Below, one piece after another: positions 1 to 8,141 of a DNA stretch of 64,000 nt; positions within the stretch are counted from its first letter, which is position 1, and each line of letters begins with the position of its first letter. The notes below the pieces were generated by a model. That model ran no database searches and was not told where the DNA came from. It saw nothing but the letters and a program-made list of their open reading frames with translations. Where the stretch lies: positions 395,853 to 459,852 of the forward strand of contig NZ_JACHHW010000003.1 of assembly GCF_014202945.1 (NCBI RefSeq). Direction: 5' to 3'. The translations under genes and the position numbers were made by a program. Source of the stretch: Zhongshania antarctica. GTDB taxonomy: Bacteria > Pseudomonadota > Gammaproteobacteria > Pseudomonadales > Spongiibacteraceae.

Positions 1-2304
1 GAACCTGGTATTTTTGTGAGTATGACCGTGCGGCCTGATGCCAATTTGCTCGACGTAATTGCGAAGGTACATGATCATTTACCTGATATTTTTAAAGCCT
101 TACCTGAAGGCTTGAACGGTGTGATGGCATTTGACTCTACCATCTACGTAAATAGCGCAATTAAGGACGTCCGCGCTACTTTGGTGGAAGCCGTTTTGAT
201 TGTGGTTGTGGTTATTTTCTTGTTCTTAGGCTCAATGCGCAGTTCACTGATACCCGCTGTGACGGTTCCCCTGTCACTTGTGGGGGCCCTATTTTTGATG
301 TTTTTGATGGGCTTTTCAATCAACCTTTTAACCCTGCTGGCAATGGTCTTAGCCATTGGTATGGTGGTTGATGATGCGATTATTGTATTAGAAAACATTC
401 ATCGACATATTGAAGAAGGCCTAGAACCCCGCAAGGCGTCAATTATTGGCGCCCGAGAGCTGGTGGGGCCGGTTATTTCAATGACGATTACCCTCGTTGC
501 GGTGTACGCCCCCATCGGTTTCTTGACGGGAATCACTGGCAAACTATTTACTGAGTTTGCCTTTACTTTAGCCGGTGCCGTGTTGATCTCTGGAGTAATA
601 GCCCTGACTTTGACGCCTATGATGTGTGCGAAGCTTTTAAAGCCCTCACACAGCGGCGCTGAAAGCGGCAGTCGTCTTGTAAAATATTTGGATGAAAAAT
701 TTAATTTATGGCAAATCGCTTATCGAGCCCGCTTACACAGCGCCTTGGATCAGCGTCACGTTATTGGTATTTTTGGGCTGATTGTCTTGGTGTCATGTTA
801 TTTTTTATATGCATCAAGCCCTGCTGAACTTGCGCCTGCCGAGGATTTTGGTTTTGCCGGTGCGCTAAATGAGGCGGATGGCTATGCATCAAAAGAGTAT
901 TTAGAAAAATACTTTATGGAAAACCAAAAAATTGCGCTGGCGAATGAACATGTTGGGCATTTGTTTGCCTTTAGCACCAATAATGGCGGCGGCACTAATT
1001 CTGCATTTTTCGGTATGATTGCAACGCCTTGGGACGAGCGTGACCAGACGATGACCCAGATTGCAAATGATGTGAATGTCAAAGTTGGCGCTTCGGCGGG
1101 GGTACGTACCGCCATATTTCAACCCCCAGCTTTACCTACGCCAGGGCAGGGCTATCCCGTTGAATTTGTGCTCAAGTCTATTGCCGATCCGCAAACCATG
1201 GCGGATGTCGGTGATGCGGTTGTGGCGAGAGCGATTAAGAGTAATCGCTTCTTTTATGTGGCTGCTGAATTAAATATTGATCGACCGGAAACGGTATTGG
1301 ATGTTAACCGCGAAAAAGCTGCGCTGTTAGGTGTTGATATGAGCGCGCTGAGCGCTGACTTGGCGGCAATGATGGCAGGTGGTGAGGTGAATAAATTCGC
1401 CTATCAGGGGCGAGCCTACAAAGTTATGGTCCAAGTAGAGCGTGAGTCACGGTTAAATCCTGCTCAATTAGCAGGGTTTTATACGAGAACAGGGAGTGGT
1501 GAATTAATTCCGTTGTCGACCATTGTTACGTTGCGTGATCGCGTTGTACCGCGTTTTATTCCCCATGCGCAGCAGCTCTTGTCGAACACCATTGTTGCCG
1601 TGCCACGGCCTGATATTTCGCAAGGTGATGCCTTGGCTTTACTTGAGACCATCGCCAAGGAAGAGATGCCAGCTGGATTCCAAATTGATTATGCGGGTTC
1701 TTCGCGTCAGTTTAAGCAAGAAGGATCTGCTTTGCTTGCGACGTTTGGCTTTGCCTTAATTATTATTTACCTAGTGTTGGCCGCACAGTTTGAGTCCTAC
1801 CGGGATCCATTGATAATTTTGGTCACGGTGCCAATGTCGATTTGTGGGGCATTATTAACCCTGAACATTTTTGCCATGACCAATGGTATGCAATTAACTA
1901 ATTTTTCTGGGATGAGTCTGAATATATATACTCAGGTCGGTATGGTGACCTTGATTGGCGTTATTTCAAAGCACGGTATTCTCATTGTGGACTTTGCCAA
2001 TCGCCTTCAGGAGCAGGGCATGTCCAAGCGCGAAGCAATTGAAGAGGCCAGTTCTATTCGCTTGAGGCCAATATTAATGACGACTGCGGCATTAGTTGTG
2101 GCCATGGTGCCTTTGTTATTGGCAACTGGCCCCGGCGCTGCATCGCGCTTCTCACTGGGTATGGTGATTAGCTCAGGTATGACCATTGGCACATTGTTTA
2201 CCTTGTTTGTGGTGCCCGCCATGTATATGTACATAGGCCGAGATCATCAGGTGCTTGGGAAGTCTAACCGGATGATAGCCGATGAGCTTCACTCTGGCGT
2301 ATGA
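1..2304 (+). CDS. RND-family efflux pump inner-membrane subunit (5' truncated by window edge)
   Basis: Proton-driven resistance-nodulation-division transporter of the AcrB/HAE1 type, which would export drugs or other hydrophobic compounds through a periplasmic adaptor and outer-membrane channel. The reading frame is open from base 1 (GTG at 16 is only the first start-like codon inside the window), so the start lies upstream. About 767 of the usual roughly 1030 residues are present. Visible features are the TM2-TM6 block, the GMVVDDAIIVLENIHRH stretch that carries the proton-relay Asp pair in TM4, a large periplasmic loop, and a second TM block ending with LRPILMTTAALVVAMVPLL. The adaptor and channel genes would be expected upstream, outside the window. 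Substrate cannot be inferred. Confidence 0.93.
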   Translation, partial: EPGIFVSMTVRPDANLLDVIAKVHDHLPDIFKALPEGLNGVMAFDSTIYVNSAIKDVRATLVEAVLIVVVVIFLFLGSMRSSLIPAVTVPLSLVGALFLMFLMGFSINLLTLLAMVLAIGMVVDDAIIVLENIHRHIEEGLEPRKASIIGARELVGPVISMTITLVAVYAPIGFLTGITGKLFTEFAFTLAGAVLISGVIALTLTPMMCAKLLKPSHSGAESGSRLVKYLDEKFNLWQIAYRARLHSALDQRHVIGIFGLIVLVSCYFLYASSPAELAPAEDFGFAGALNEADGYASKEYLEKYFMENQKIALANEHVGHLFAFSTNNGGGTNSAFFGMIATPWDERDQTMTQIANDVNVKVGASAGVRTAIFQPPALPTPGQGYPVEFVLKSIADPQTMADVGDAVVARAIKSNRFFYVAAELNIDRPETVLDVNREKAALLGVDMSALSADLAAMMAGGEVNKFAYQGRAYKVMVQVERESRLNPAQLAGFYTRTGSGELIPLSTIVTLRDRVVPRFIPHAQQLLSNTIVAVPRPDISQGDALALLETIAKEEMPAGFQIDYAGSSRQFKQEGSALLATFGFALIIIYLVLAAQFESYRDPLIILVTVPMSICGALLTLNIFAMTNGMQLTNFSGMSLNIYTQVGMVTLIGVISKHGILIVDFANRLQEQGMSKREAIEEASSIRLRPILMTTAALVVAMVPLLLATGPGAASRFSLGMVISSGMTIGTLFTLFVVPAMYMYIGRDHQVLGKSNRMIADELHSGV

Positions 2305-2354
2305 GGGATTAGCCGCGTATGATTGCGCGGTTTTTTACGCATCTGGGGATCACC

Positions 2355-2636
2355 ATGATTAAGCACAATAGCTATTTCGACAATAATGTTCAGTCGCTGG
2401 GCTTTGATACAGCAGACAAGCCTGCTTCAGTGGGTGTTATGGCGCCCGGTGAATATCGTTTTGGTACCGAAGCGGCTGAACGTATGGAAGTGATCAGCGG
2501 GGCGTTGACGGTATTGCTGCCAGGTCAGACTGAATGGCAAACCTTCGCCGACGGTCAGGGTTTCGATGTACCTGGCAATAACCACTTCGACTTGAAGGTA
2601 GCGGTTAATACTGCCTATCTGTGTATATACGGCTAA
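2355..2636 (+). CDS. ppnP: Pyrimidine/purine nucleoside phosphorylase PpnP (YaiE family)
   Basis: Small cupin-fold enzyme that phosphorolyses several nucleosides to free base and ribose-1-phosphate. The 93-residue product matches the family length (E. coli 94). It shows the conserved KASVGVM-like core ([12 protein letters not shown]), the [14 protein letters not shown] segment and [13 protein letters not shown] near the C-terminus. An in-frame GTG/ATG extension back to 2319 exists, but ATG 2355 is preceded by GGGGAT at 2345-2350 and gives the family length, so it is preferred. It lies 50 bases after the RND gene and is followed by an intrinsic terminator. Confidence 0.92.
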   Translation: MIKHNSYFDNNVQSLGFDTADKPASVGVMAPGEYRFGTEAAERMEVISGALTVLLPGQTEWQTFADGQGFDVPGNNHFDLKVAVNTAYLCIYG

Positions 2637-2660
2637 TATCTTTCGCTCGCGACTGATTTG

Positions 2661-2689
2661 AAAAGGGTGTTTTTGAACACCCTTTTTTT
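2661..2689 (+). terminator. Intrinsic terminator after ppnP
   Basis: Perfect 11-bp inverted repeat AAAAGGGTGTT / AACACCCTTTT (2661-2671 and 2676-2686) with a four-base loop, ending in a run of seven T. It would close the RND-ppnP transcript. Confidence 0.9.
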
Positions 2690-2938
2690 ATGCTCAAAAA
2701 TTGACTGTTACACCCTAATTCTTTGATCTCGCCCCCTTGCAGGCGCCGCCGTGACACAAAATTTATATATTGTGAAAGTAGGCGCATATTTTGCTTCGTA
2801 ATATCCGCAGACCGGCTAGCGGTGCTGGCACGGAACGCCAATTTATCAGCGACCCATAAGGGTTGTTTAACCGATTAGAGTGACCGAACTGAGATACATC
2901 ATCAGCAAGGTTTGTAGCAATCACGTAACGGGGGTTAC
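2690..2938. other. Intergenic region upstream of the OmpA/cupredoxin gene
   Basis: No coding sequence is convincing here. It must hold the promoter of the following gene, but I see no clean sigma70 pair. Immediately before the ATG, GTAAC (2925-2929) and GTTAC (2934-2938) form an inverted repeat whose four-base loop is GGGG, that is, the ribosome binding site itself. Confidence 0.5.
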
Positions 2939-3784
2939 ATGAAAAATGCACGAATAGGGATAGCTTTAACATTAGCGATATTGGCGATGTCGCCATTGGT
3001 TAGCGCTGAAGAGGGCGCTTGTAAATCTCCTGCGCCAGGTATGCCGCTGGAGTTAGATGGCTGTAAAGCCGGGGATTCCCTCATATTAAGAGAGGTTCAT
3101 TTTGACAACGACTCGGCCAAATTGCGGCCGGAGTCAAAAATATTTTTAGATCAAGTCGCAAGGGAGTTAAAACAAAACCCAACCATAAAAGTCGCGATTG
3201 AGGGGCATACCGATAATAATGCCTCCTATGATTACAATATGAACCTGTCACAGAATCGCGCTAACGCTGCCAGATTTTATCTGGTGTCGGTTGGTGTTAA
3301 CCCAGATCAATTAGAGCCTAAAGGCTATGGTTTTACACAGCCTATTGCCGATAACGCTACCGCTGATGGCCGGGCCTTAAATCGCCGAGTAGAGCTTGAA
3401 TTGGTGGGTACCTTGGTCTTGGCCCCAGCCAAACCGACGAAGGTTTATATCTCGACCTTCCACGCCAAACCTCAGCAATTGGAAGTGCCGGTTGGCACTG
3501 AGGTGACCTGGGTAAACTACGACGAAATCTCTCACGATATTAGCTTTGATGGGGTGATGGGTTCGCGTATCTGGACGAGCCCATGGTTAGGCAATTCTTA
3601 CAGCCTGAAATTTGACCAGGCCGGCACCTATAATTACCGCTGCAGTGTTCATAAAGATGTTAACGGTAAAATTGTGGTTAAGCCGTCGGTGACGGAGTAT
3701 GTCACTACCGAGTCGCCCGCCTATGGCGGCCAAACGACCTCGTCGTATAAGGCCACCCAAACGCGGGTACCCTACGGCGGTTAA
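2939..3784 (+). CDS. Secreted OmpA-like domain / cupredoxin fusion protein
   Basis: Exported protein of 281 residues. Residues 1-23 are a Sec signal peptide (cleavage after VSA). Residues about 48-158 form an OmpA C-terminal peptidoglycan-binding domain (VHFDNDSAKL, EGHTDN at 88-93, NRANA, closing NRRVEL). Residues about 168-247 form a plastocyanin/amicyanin-like cupredoxin with candidate copper ligands His199 (SHDIS), Cys235 and His238 (RCSVH). The axial Met normally found in the ligand loop is not present. The tail (250-281) is Tyr/Thr/Gly-rich and low complexity. The protein would anchor a redox or copper site to the cell wall in the periplasm; partner and role are unknown. It is monocistronic, with a strong terminator after it. 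Confidence 0.88.
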   Translation: MKNARIGIALTLAILAMSPLVSAEEGACKSPAPGMPLELDGCKAGDSLILREVHFDNDSAKLRPESKIFLDQVARELKQNPTIKVAIEGHTDNNASYDYNMNLSQNRANAARFYLVSVGVNPDQLEPKGYGFTQPIADNATADGRALNRRVELELVGTLVLAPAKPTKVYISTFHAKPQQLEVPVGTEVTWVNYDEISHDISFDGVMGSRIWTSPWLGNSYSLKFDQAGTYNYRCSVHKDVNGKIVVKPSVTEYVTTESPAYGGQTTSSYKATQTRVPYGG

Positions 3785-3881
3785 TCGATTTTTCGGCTCT
3801 GAGGATTGGTGTTTAGGCAGGTTTACAAGACGGCGATGCACTGATTTAAGGCCATTTTTGCTAAGCGAGCAGTCTTAAATT

Positions 3882-3925
3882 GCACAAATACTGAGCAACT
3901 AAGCTCAGTATTTGTGCTTTTTTTT
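3882..3925 (+). terminator. Strong intrinsic terminator after the OmpA/cupredoxin gene
   Basis: A 15-bp perfect stem, GCACAAATACTGAGC (3882-3896) with GCTCAGTATTTGTGC (3903-3917), a six-base loop, then eight T. It also separates this gene from the convergent peptidase gene. Confidence 0.95.
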
Positions 3926-3984
3926 AAAGCAAAATACGCTGTTCAACTCATCCTGCTCGAAAATGATGGGCTGAAGGATTCCGA

Positions 3985-5319
3985 CTATTTTAAATGCGAG
4001 TGCACATCAATAGTTTGTTCAAACAAGGTTTTGAAGTGCTCCTGAATACGCGCCAAATCCAATAGCGACATACCGCTGGAAAAGCCAAACCACACATACA
4101 GACCATTGAGATCCCTGAACATGGGTGGCAAATAGCGTGGCGCCTCGATAAAGCCCGCCTGCTGATAATGATGCAGAACAGGCACATCATCTAAAGCAAC
4201 TTTACCCACAAACAGCATAGGGAGCATTTCTGGCTTATCCGACAAAATGGCGCTGCGTATAAAGTTTACGGTTTCCACGAAGCCCTTCACGTACGACAAG
4301 TCTTTGGTAAAGCAGCTGCCGCCTTCGACCATGCCGCCGCGAAACACCCGCTGAGCAATTTTATAACTGTCGTGTTGGCTAAGGCCTTGGCTGACAAAGT
4401 GGCGGTAGACCTCAAGGAAGTCGGCACCATTTTCAGCCATATCAATGGCGACAACGCGGTCGCTAATACGGCGGGCGCGTGCCGGAAACGAGCTAAAGGT
4501 CAGCGTTTCAATCAAGACCGCCAAACCTTCTTGCAGCGCAGTAATACGCGGCGAGCCAACGCTTAGCCACGTTGCCCAGGGTTGGTTGCGGCCGTTGAGC
4601 GTGGTGCCAACATGTACCCAGCCCTCATGTACCTCAAGTACCTGGATGTCGAGGCTGGAGAAGGACGAGTGGGTGTTGACCTTAATGCAGTCTCCCCCCG
4701 CAGAGGCGTCAGAGACGATGCCGTCGGTTTCTTTTACGGAAAAAATACTGTCGGAGAAATAGGGTGTAAGGCGTTGCGCTAATTGGCGTACCGCTTCCTC
4801 TGCATTGAGGTTTTTAGGGTAGGCGGCCGCGAGGTGTTTGGCGGCGGGCAGCGAAAAAATATGGCAGAGCCGCTGCCCCATCTCAATTAAGCTGAGTTTG
4901 TCGCCTCGCAGGTGATCGCGCGCAGAGCCATAGAGCTCGCGACTGGCCGCCATGAATCGTGGTGTGCCACGACTTTCAACCATATCAATTACGATTAAAT
5001 ACTGTTCTATGGTCTCGCCTAAAATTTTACCCAGTGGGTCCGCTTTGCCCAGCTCTTTGTGTACTTGGCTGCGTAGGTTTTTTAGCTCGCTGATTTTACT
5101 TTCAGAGTCAAAATTCAGGGCATTGCGTAAATAGTAATCGCGATCAACCTTAGGCAGTTTACTGGCCTTATCGGCAAAGAATTGGGTTTCAATGCTCTGG
5201 GGCCATTTAATTGCGTCGAGAATCAATATGGGTTTCTGGATGGCGATAAGCGACTCTGATAGCCGTTTAAGCGATTCGCAGTAGTGGCGGTCGGCTGTAC
5301 TCAGTGATTGGCTAGACAT
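3985..5319 (-). CDS. QEGLA-motif zinc metallopeptidase (DUF1704 family)
   Basis: Protein of 444 residues in the family annotated as 'flavohemoglobin expression-modulating QEGLA motif protein' (DUF1704), related to the eukaryotic MATCAP tyrosine carboxypeptidases. HEGWVH at residues 231-236 is an HExxxH zinc site, and QEGLA at 263-267 would give the third ligand, Glu264. No signal peptide is seen, so it should act in the cytoplasm. It starts 8 bases inside the upstream GNAT-C39 gene, so the two are translationally coupled. The neighbouring ATP-grasp ligase suggests that the peptidase trims or removes residues added by the ligase. That role is inference; the flavohemoglobin link in the family name is weak. 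Confidence 0.88.
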   Translation of the reverse strand: MSSQSLSTADRHYCESLKRLSESLIAIQKPILILDAIKWPQSIETQFFADKASKLPKVDRDYYLRNALNFDSESKISELKNLRSQVHKELGKADPLGKILGETIEQYLIVIDMVESRGTPRFMAASRELYGSARDHLRGDKLSLIEMGQRLCHIFSLPAAKHLAAAYPKNLNAEEAVRQLAQRLTPYFSDSIFSVKETDGIVSDASAGGDCIKVNTHSSFSSLDIQVLEVHEGWVHVGTTLNGRNQPWATWLSVGSPRITALQEGLAVLIETLTFSSFPARARRISDRVVAIDMAENGADFLEVYRHFVSQGLSQHDSYKIAQRVFRGGMVEGGSCFTKDLSYVKGFVETVNFIRSAILSDKPEMLPMLFVGKVALDDVPVLHHYQQAGFIEAPRYLPPMFRDLNGLYVWFGFSSGMSLLDLARIQEHFKTLFEQTIDVHSHLK

Positions 5320-6439
5320 GCGCTGGTGGCTGCTCCTTACTTGATGGGTGAATCGCGATTAGGCAGCGCAGTCGACTGCGGCCAAAGCTCGCCATGGCGG
5401 TGAAGGCATCAATGCTAATTGGCACGTGCATAAAGTCGGTTTCACTCTGCCAGCGACTGTCGTTGGTGTCGGGATCGCTAATATACACAAAGTGTTCATC
5501 TGTCTTGCTCACATAGACCCAGTGGGGCGCGCGATTGCGATTGAGTGCCCAGGTACTAATCAGCGCCAGCACATTGTCGTGGCGTTCCAGAATCTCACGG
5601 AATTGACCACGTCCTAAAGGGTTAATTTCAATAGTAGCGGGGAAGTGCGTGAGTTGCTCAATAAAATCCTCATGCACAAGCTCAATAACATCGCGTTTTT
5701 CACTGCTGCGAACACTGTCTATAAACGGTACGCCACTGCTATTGATATACAGACTCACACCGAAATTTCGACGTAGTGCCGCCAAGGCTAAACCGTGGGG
5801 AGAGCAGCCGCCGTGGCCGGTGGTCATGAAAATGGTGGTTGCCTCTCGCCACAATTGCAGCTCTTCGCGGCGACTCATAACGTACTCGGGCTGAATATTC
5901 GTCATGGCCATCATTAATGCCGCGGGGCCACAGCTGAACTCGGTGGTTTGCCGGTAATATGCGGGGGCCTTCTGGATAACTTGGCTGGTTTCTGGGTGCA
6001 GGCGCTTCTCAAAGCGCAGTGCAGTACAGCCGTCTTCGTAGTAATCCTCGATATCGTCAAAAACGTGGTAATCCAGCTTTTGGTATAAGGCAATAGCGTT
6101 GGGGTTGTCGTTACGTACTTCCAGCCGGATAAACAGGCAGTGGCGGGCCAATGCCTCGCTTTCGGCGTCGGCGAGTAGGGCCTGGGCGAGACCCTGGCCG
6201 CGATAGTTTGGGTCAAGTGCAATTGAGTAGAGTCTGGCCAAGCTGGTGCCGGTGCGAAACAGCACTATACTGTACCCGGCAATAACGTTGTTGACGAGTA
6301 TGACCGAGGCCAAGTGCGCGCCGGGTTTGATCAAGCTTTTAAAGCTGCGGCGCGACAGTTTGTCACCGTCAAAACAACGATTTTCCAATGCTACTAAGGT
6401 GTCCAAGTCGCTCTCGGTGGCGGGGCGGATAAGACTCAT
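5312..6439 (-). CDS. GNAT acetyltransferase fused to a papain-like C39 peptidase
   Basis: Two-domain protein of 375 residues. Residues 1-146 are a RimI-like GNAT N-acetyltransferase with the acetyl-CoA loop RGQGLA (80-85) and a typical NPNAIALYQKLDY strand-helix. Residues about 155-365 are a papain-like peptidase_C39 domain with catalytic Cys170 in EFSCGPAALMMAM, His306 (APHWV) and Asp322 (SDPD). No ABC transporter is attached, unlike bacteriocin C39 exporters. The gene overlaps the QEGLA peptidase gene and diverges from the RLAN ATP-grasp ligase 232 bases away. The acetyltransferase and peptidase presumably act on the same peptide or protein terminus; the substrate is unknown. Confidence 0.9.
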   Translation of the reverse strand: MSLIRPATESDLDTLVALENRCFDGDKLSRRSFKSLIKPGAHLASVILVNNVIAGYSIVLFRTGTSLARLYSIALDPNYRGQGLAQALLADAESEALARHCLFIRLEVRNDNPNAIALYQKLDYHVFDDIEDYYEDGCTALRFEKRLHPETSQVIQKAPAYYRQTTEFSCGPAALMMAMTNIQPEYVMSRREELQLWREATTIFMTTGHGGCSPHGLALAALRRNFGVSLYINSSGVPFIDSVRSSEKRDVIELVHEDFIEQLTHFPATIEINPLGRGQFREILERHDNVLALISTWALNRNRAPHWVYVSKTDEHFVYISDPDTNDSRWQSETDFMHVPISIDAFTAMASFGRSRLRCLIAIHPSSKEQPPAHV

Positions 6440-6671
6440 CGTATAAACCTGTTAACGGCGGAGTTGCCATAGTGAATTGTGGGCTGCTCGCGCGGGAAAA
6501 GCCAATAGAAATCGCTGTTGTTGCCGACACTTAGTGGCGTCATTTGGCCGATAAATGGTCTACACCTAACGGCGATGCCAATAGCGCAATATTTACTTGT
6601 TGCGATGATTGTTAATGCGAGAAATTGGTCGCAGAATGCGGCTAATTGTTTGCCCTAATGAGAGATAACTG
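6440..6671. promoter_or_regulatory. Divergent promoter region between the ATP-grasp and GNAT-C39 genes
   Basis: This 232-base AT-rich spacer separates two divergently transcribed genes and must carry both promoters. I see no consensus -35/-10 pair or strong operator palindrome, so no exact site is claimed. The arrangement suggests that the three genes are expressed under a common control. Confidence 0.45.
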
Positions 6672-8141
6672 ATGTCACGCTTTTTTGTCGTTGTCGATGA
6701 CCTAAAGGATTGGTCGCCCTATTACCCTAGCCAAGATGTCATCACTTTTGATGACTACCTAGAGCGTATTGGGCAAAGCAGTGGCGAACGGGTAAGGGTC
6801 ATTAATTTGGCGAGAAGTTATCGCTATCTCGGCACCGGATATTATTGCTCCTTGCTGGCGGAGGCGCGCAGCCACAATGTTTTACCCTCGGTGAACACGC
6901 TCAGTGAGCTGGCGCGTAAATCCCTTTCAGATATCTTGCTTGAAGGGGTGGAGCCTTTACTCGCTAAATTACCGACAGCCAAGACAGGCGATAGTATTAG
7001 TTTTCGCAGCTGGTTTGGTGAGTGCCTAGCGCCGGAATATAGCGCAATTGCCAAAGCGGTGTTTGAGCGATTTCCGTCGCCCTTAATTGAGGTTACGCTT
7101 GAATTTGGCAAGACCCGCTGGCAGATTAAAAAGTTGCAACTGGTCGCCTTAAAATCATTAAAAGCGGGTGGTGAGCAAGAGGCCTTTGCCTCAACATTTG
7201 AGCGTTTCAGCAGCAAAATGTGGCGTAAGCCCAAGGCCAGAAAAACCTTCCGCTACGATTTGGCAATTCTGGTTGATCCGGAAGAAAAGCTGCCGCCCAG
7301 CGATAAGGGGGCGCTGCGCAAATTTACCAAGGCCGCCGCTAATTTAGGTATTTCTGCTGAGCTAATTACCAAGAAGGATTATTTACGCTTACCGGAATAC
7401 GACGGTCTGTTTATTCGCGAGACGACCTCGGTAGACCACCACACTTACCGCTTTGCCAAAAAGGCTGCAGCAGAGGGCTTGGTGGTGATGGACGACCCAA
7501 CCTCCATTTTGCGCTGCACCAATAAAATTTACTTGGCTGACTTACTCACTAGCCACAAAGTGCCCACCCCGCGCACTGAAATTTTACGACGGGACAATAC
7601 CGAAGAGTTGCGCCGTATTGCCGATACCCTAGGCTACCCCATTGTATTAAAAGTACCCGATGGCGCTTTTTCGCGCGGCGTGGTCAAGGTGGAGGACTGG
7701 GAGACGTTGGAAAGTGAGAGCAAGCGTTTACTTGATAAATCGGCCTTGTTATTAGCCCAAGAGTTTATGTATACCGATTACGACTGGCGCATTGGTGTAT
7801 TAGACGGCAAGCCCCTGTTTGCCTGCCGTTATTATATGGTGCGCAACCACTGGCAAATCTATAAGCACAGTAGTAGCAAAAGTCAGTCTGGCGGCTTCGA
7901 CACCATGCCCACCTATGAAGCACCTAAAAAAGTGATCGATGTCGCGGTGAAAGCCTGTAAATTAATTGGCGATGGCTTCTATGGCGTAGACGTAAAACAA
8001 TCCGACAATCGGGTGGTGGTGATTGAAGTCAACGACAACCCGAGTATCGACGCTGGGGTTGAAGATTTGTTCTTAGGCGATGGCTTATACGACTCAGTTA
8101 TGGACGTGTTTCTGCGCCGTATGGAAAAACGTCGACGTTAA
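6672..8141 (+). CDS. RimK-like ATP-grasp ligase with N-terminal RLAN domain
   Basis: Protein of 489 residues. Roughly the first 150 residues are the alpha+beta RLAN domain (starts FFVVVDDLKDW, contains NLARSYRYLGTGYY). The C-terminal half is a RimK/glutathione-synthetase ATP-grasp fold (CTNKIYLADLL, YPIVLKVPDGAFSRGVVKV, FMYTDYDWRIGVLDG) ending with the Mg-binding VVVIEVNDNPSID. Such enzymes use ATP to join an amino acid, often Glu, to a carboxylate on a peptide or protein. RLAN proteins are known to be encoded next to GNAT-papain fusions, as here. It is longer than ribosomal RimK (about 300 residues) and should not be called rimK. Its stop codon overlaps that of the convergent DUF3080 gene. 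Confidence 0.9.
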   Translation: MSRFFVVVDDLKDWSPYYPSQDVITFDDYLERIGQSSGERVRVINLARSYRYLGTGYYCSLLAEARSHNVLPSVNTLSELARKSLSDILLEGVEPLLAKLPTAKTGDSISFRSWFGECLAPEYSAIAKAVFERFPSPLIEVTLEFGKTRWQIKKLQLVALKSLKAGGEQEAFASTFERFSSKMWRKPKARKTFRYDLAILVDPEEKLPPSDKGALRKFTKAAANLGISAELITKKDYLRLPEYDGLFIRETTSVDHHTYRFAKKAAAEGLVVMDDPTSILRCTNKIYLADLLTSHKVPTPRTEILRRDNTEELRRIADTLGYPIVLKVPDGAFSRGVVKVEDWETLESESKRLLDKSALLLAQEFMYTDYDWRIGVLDGKPLFACRYYMVRNHWQIYKHSSSKSQSGGFDTMPTYEAPKKVIDVAVKACKLIGDGFYGVDVKQSDNRVVVIEVNDNPSIDAGVEDLFLGDGLYDSVMDVFLRRMEKRRR

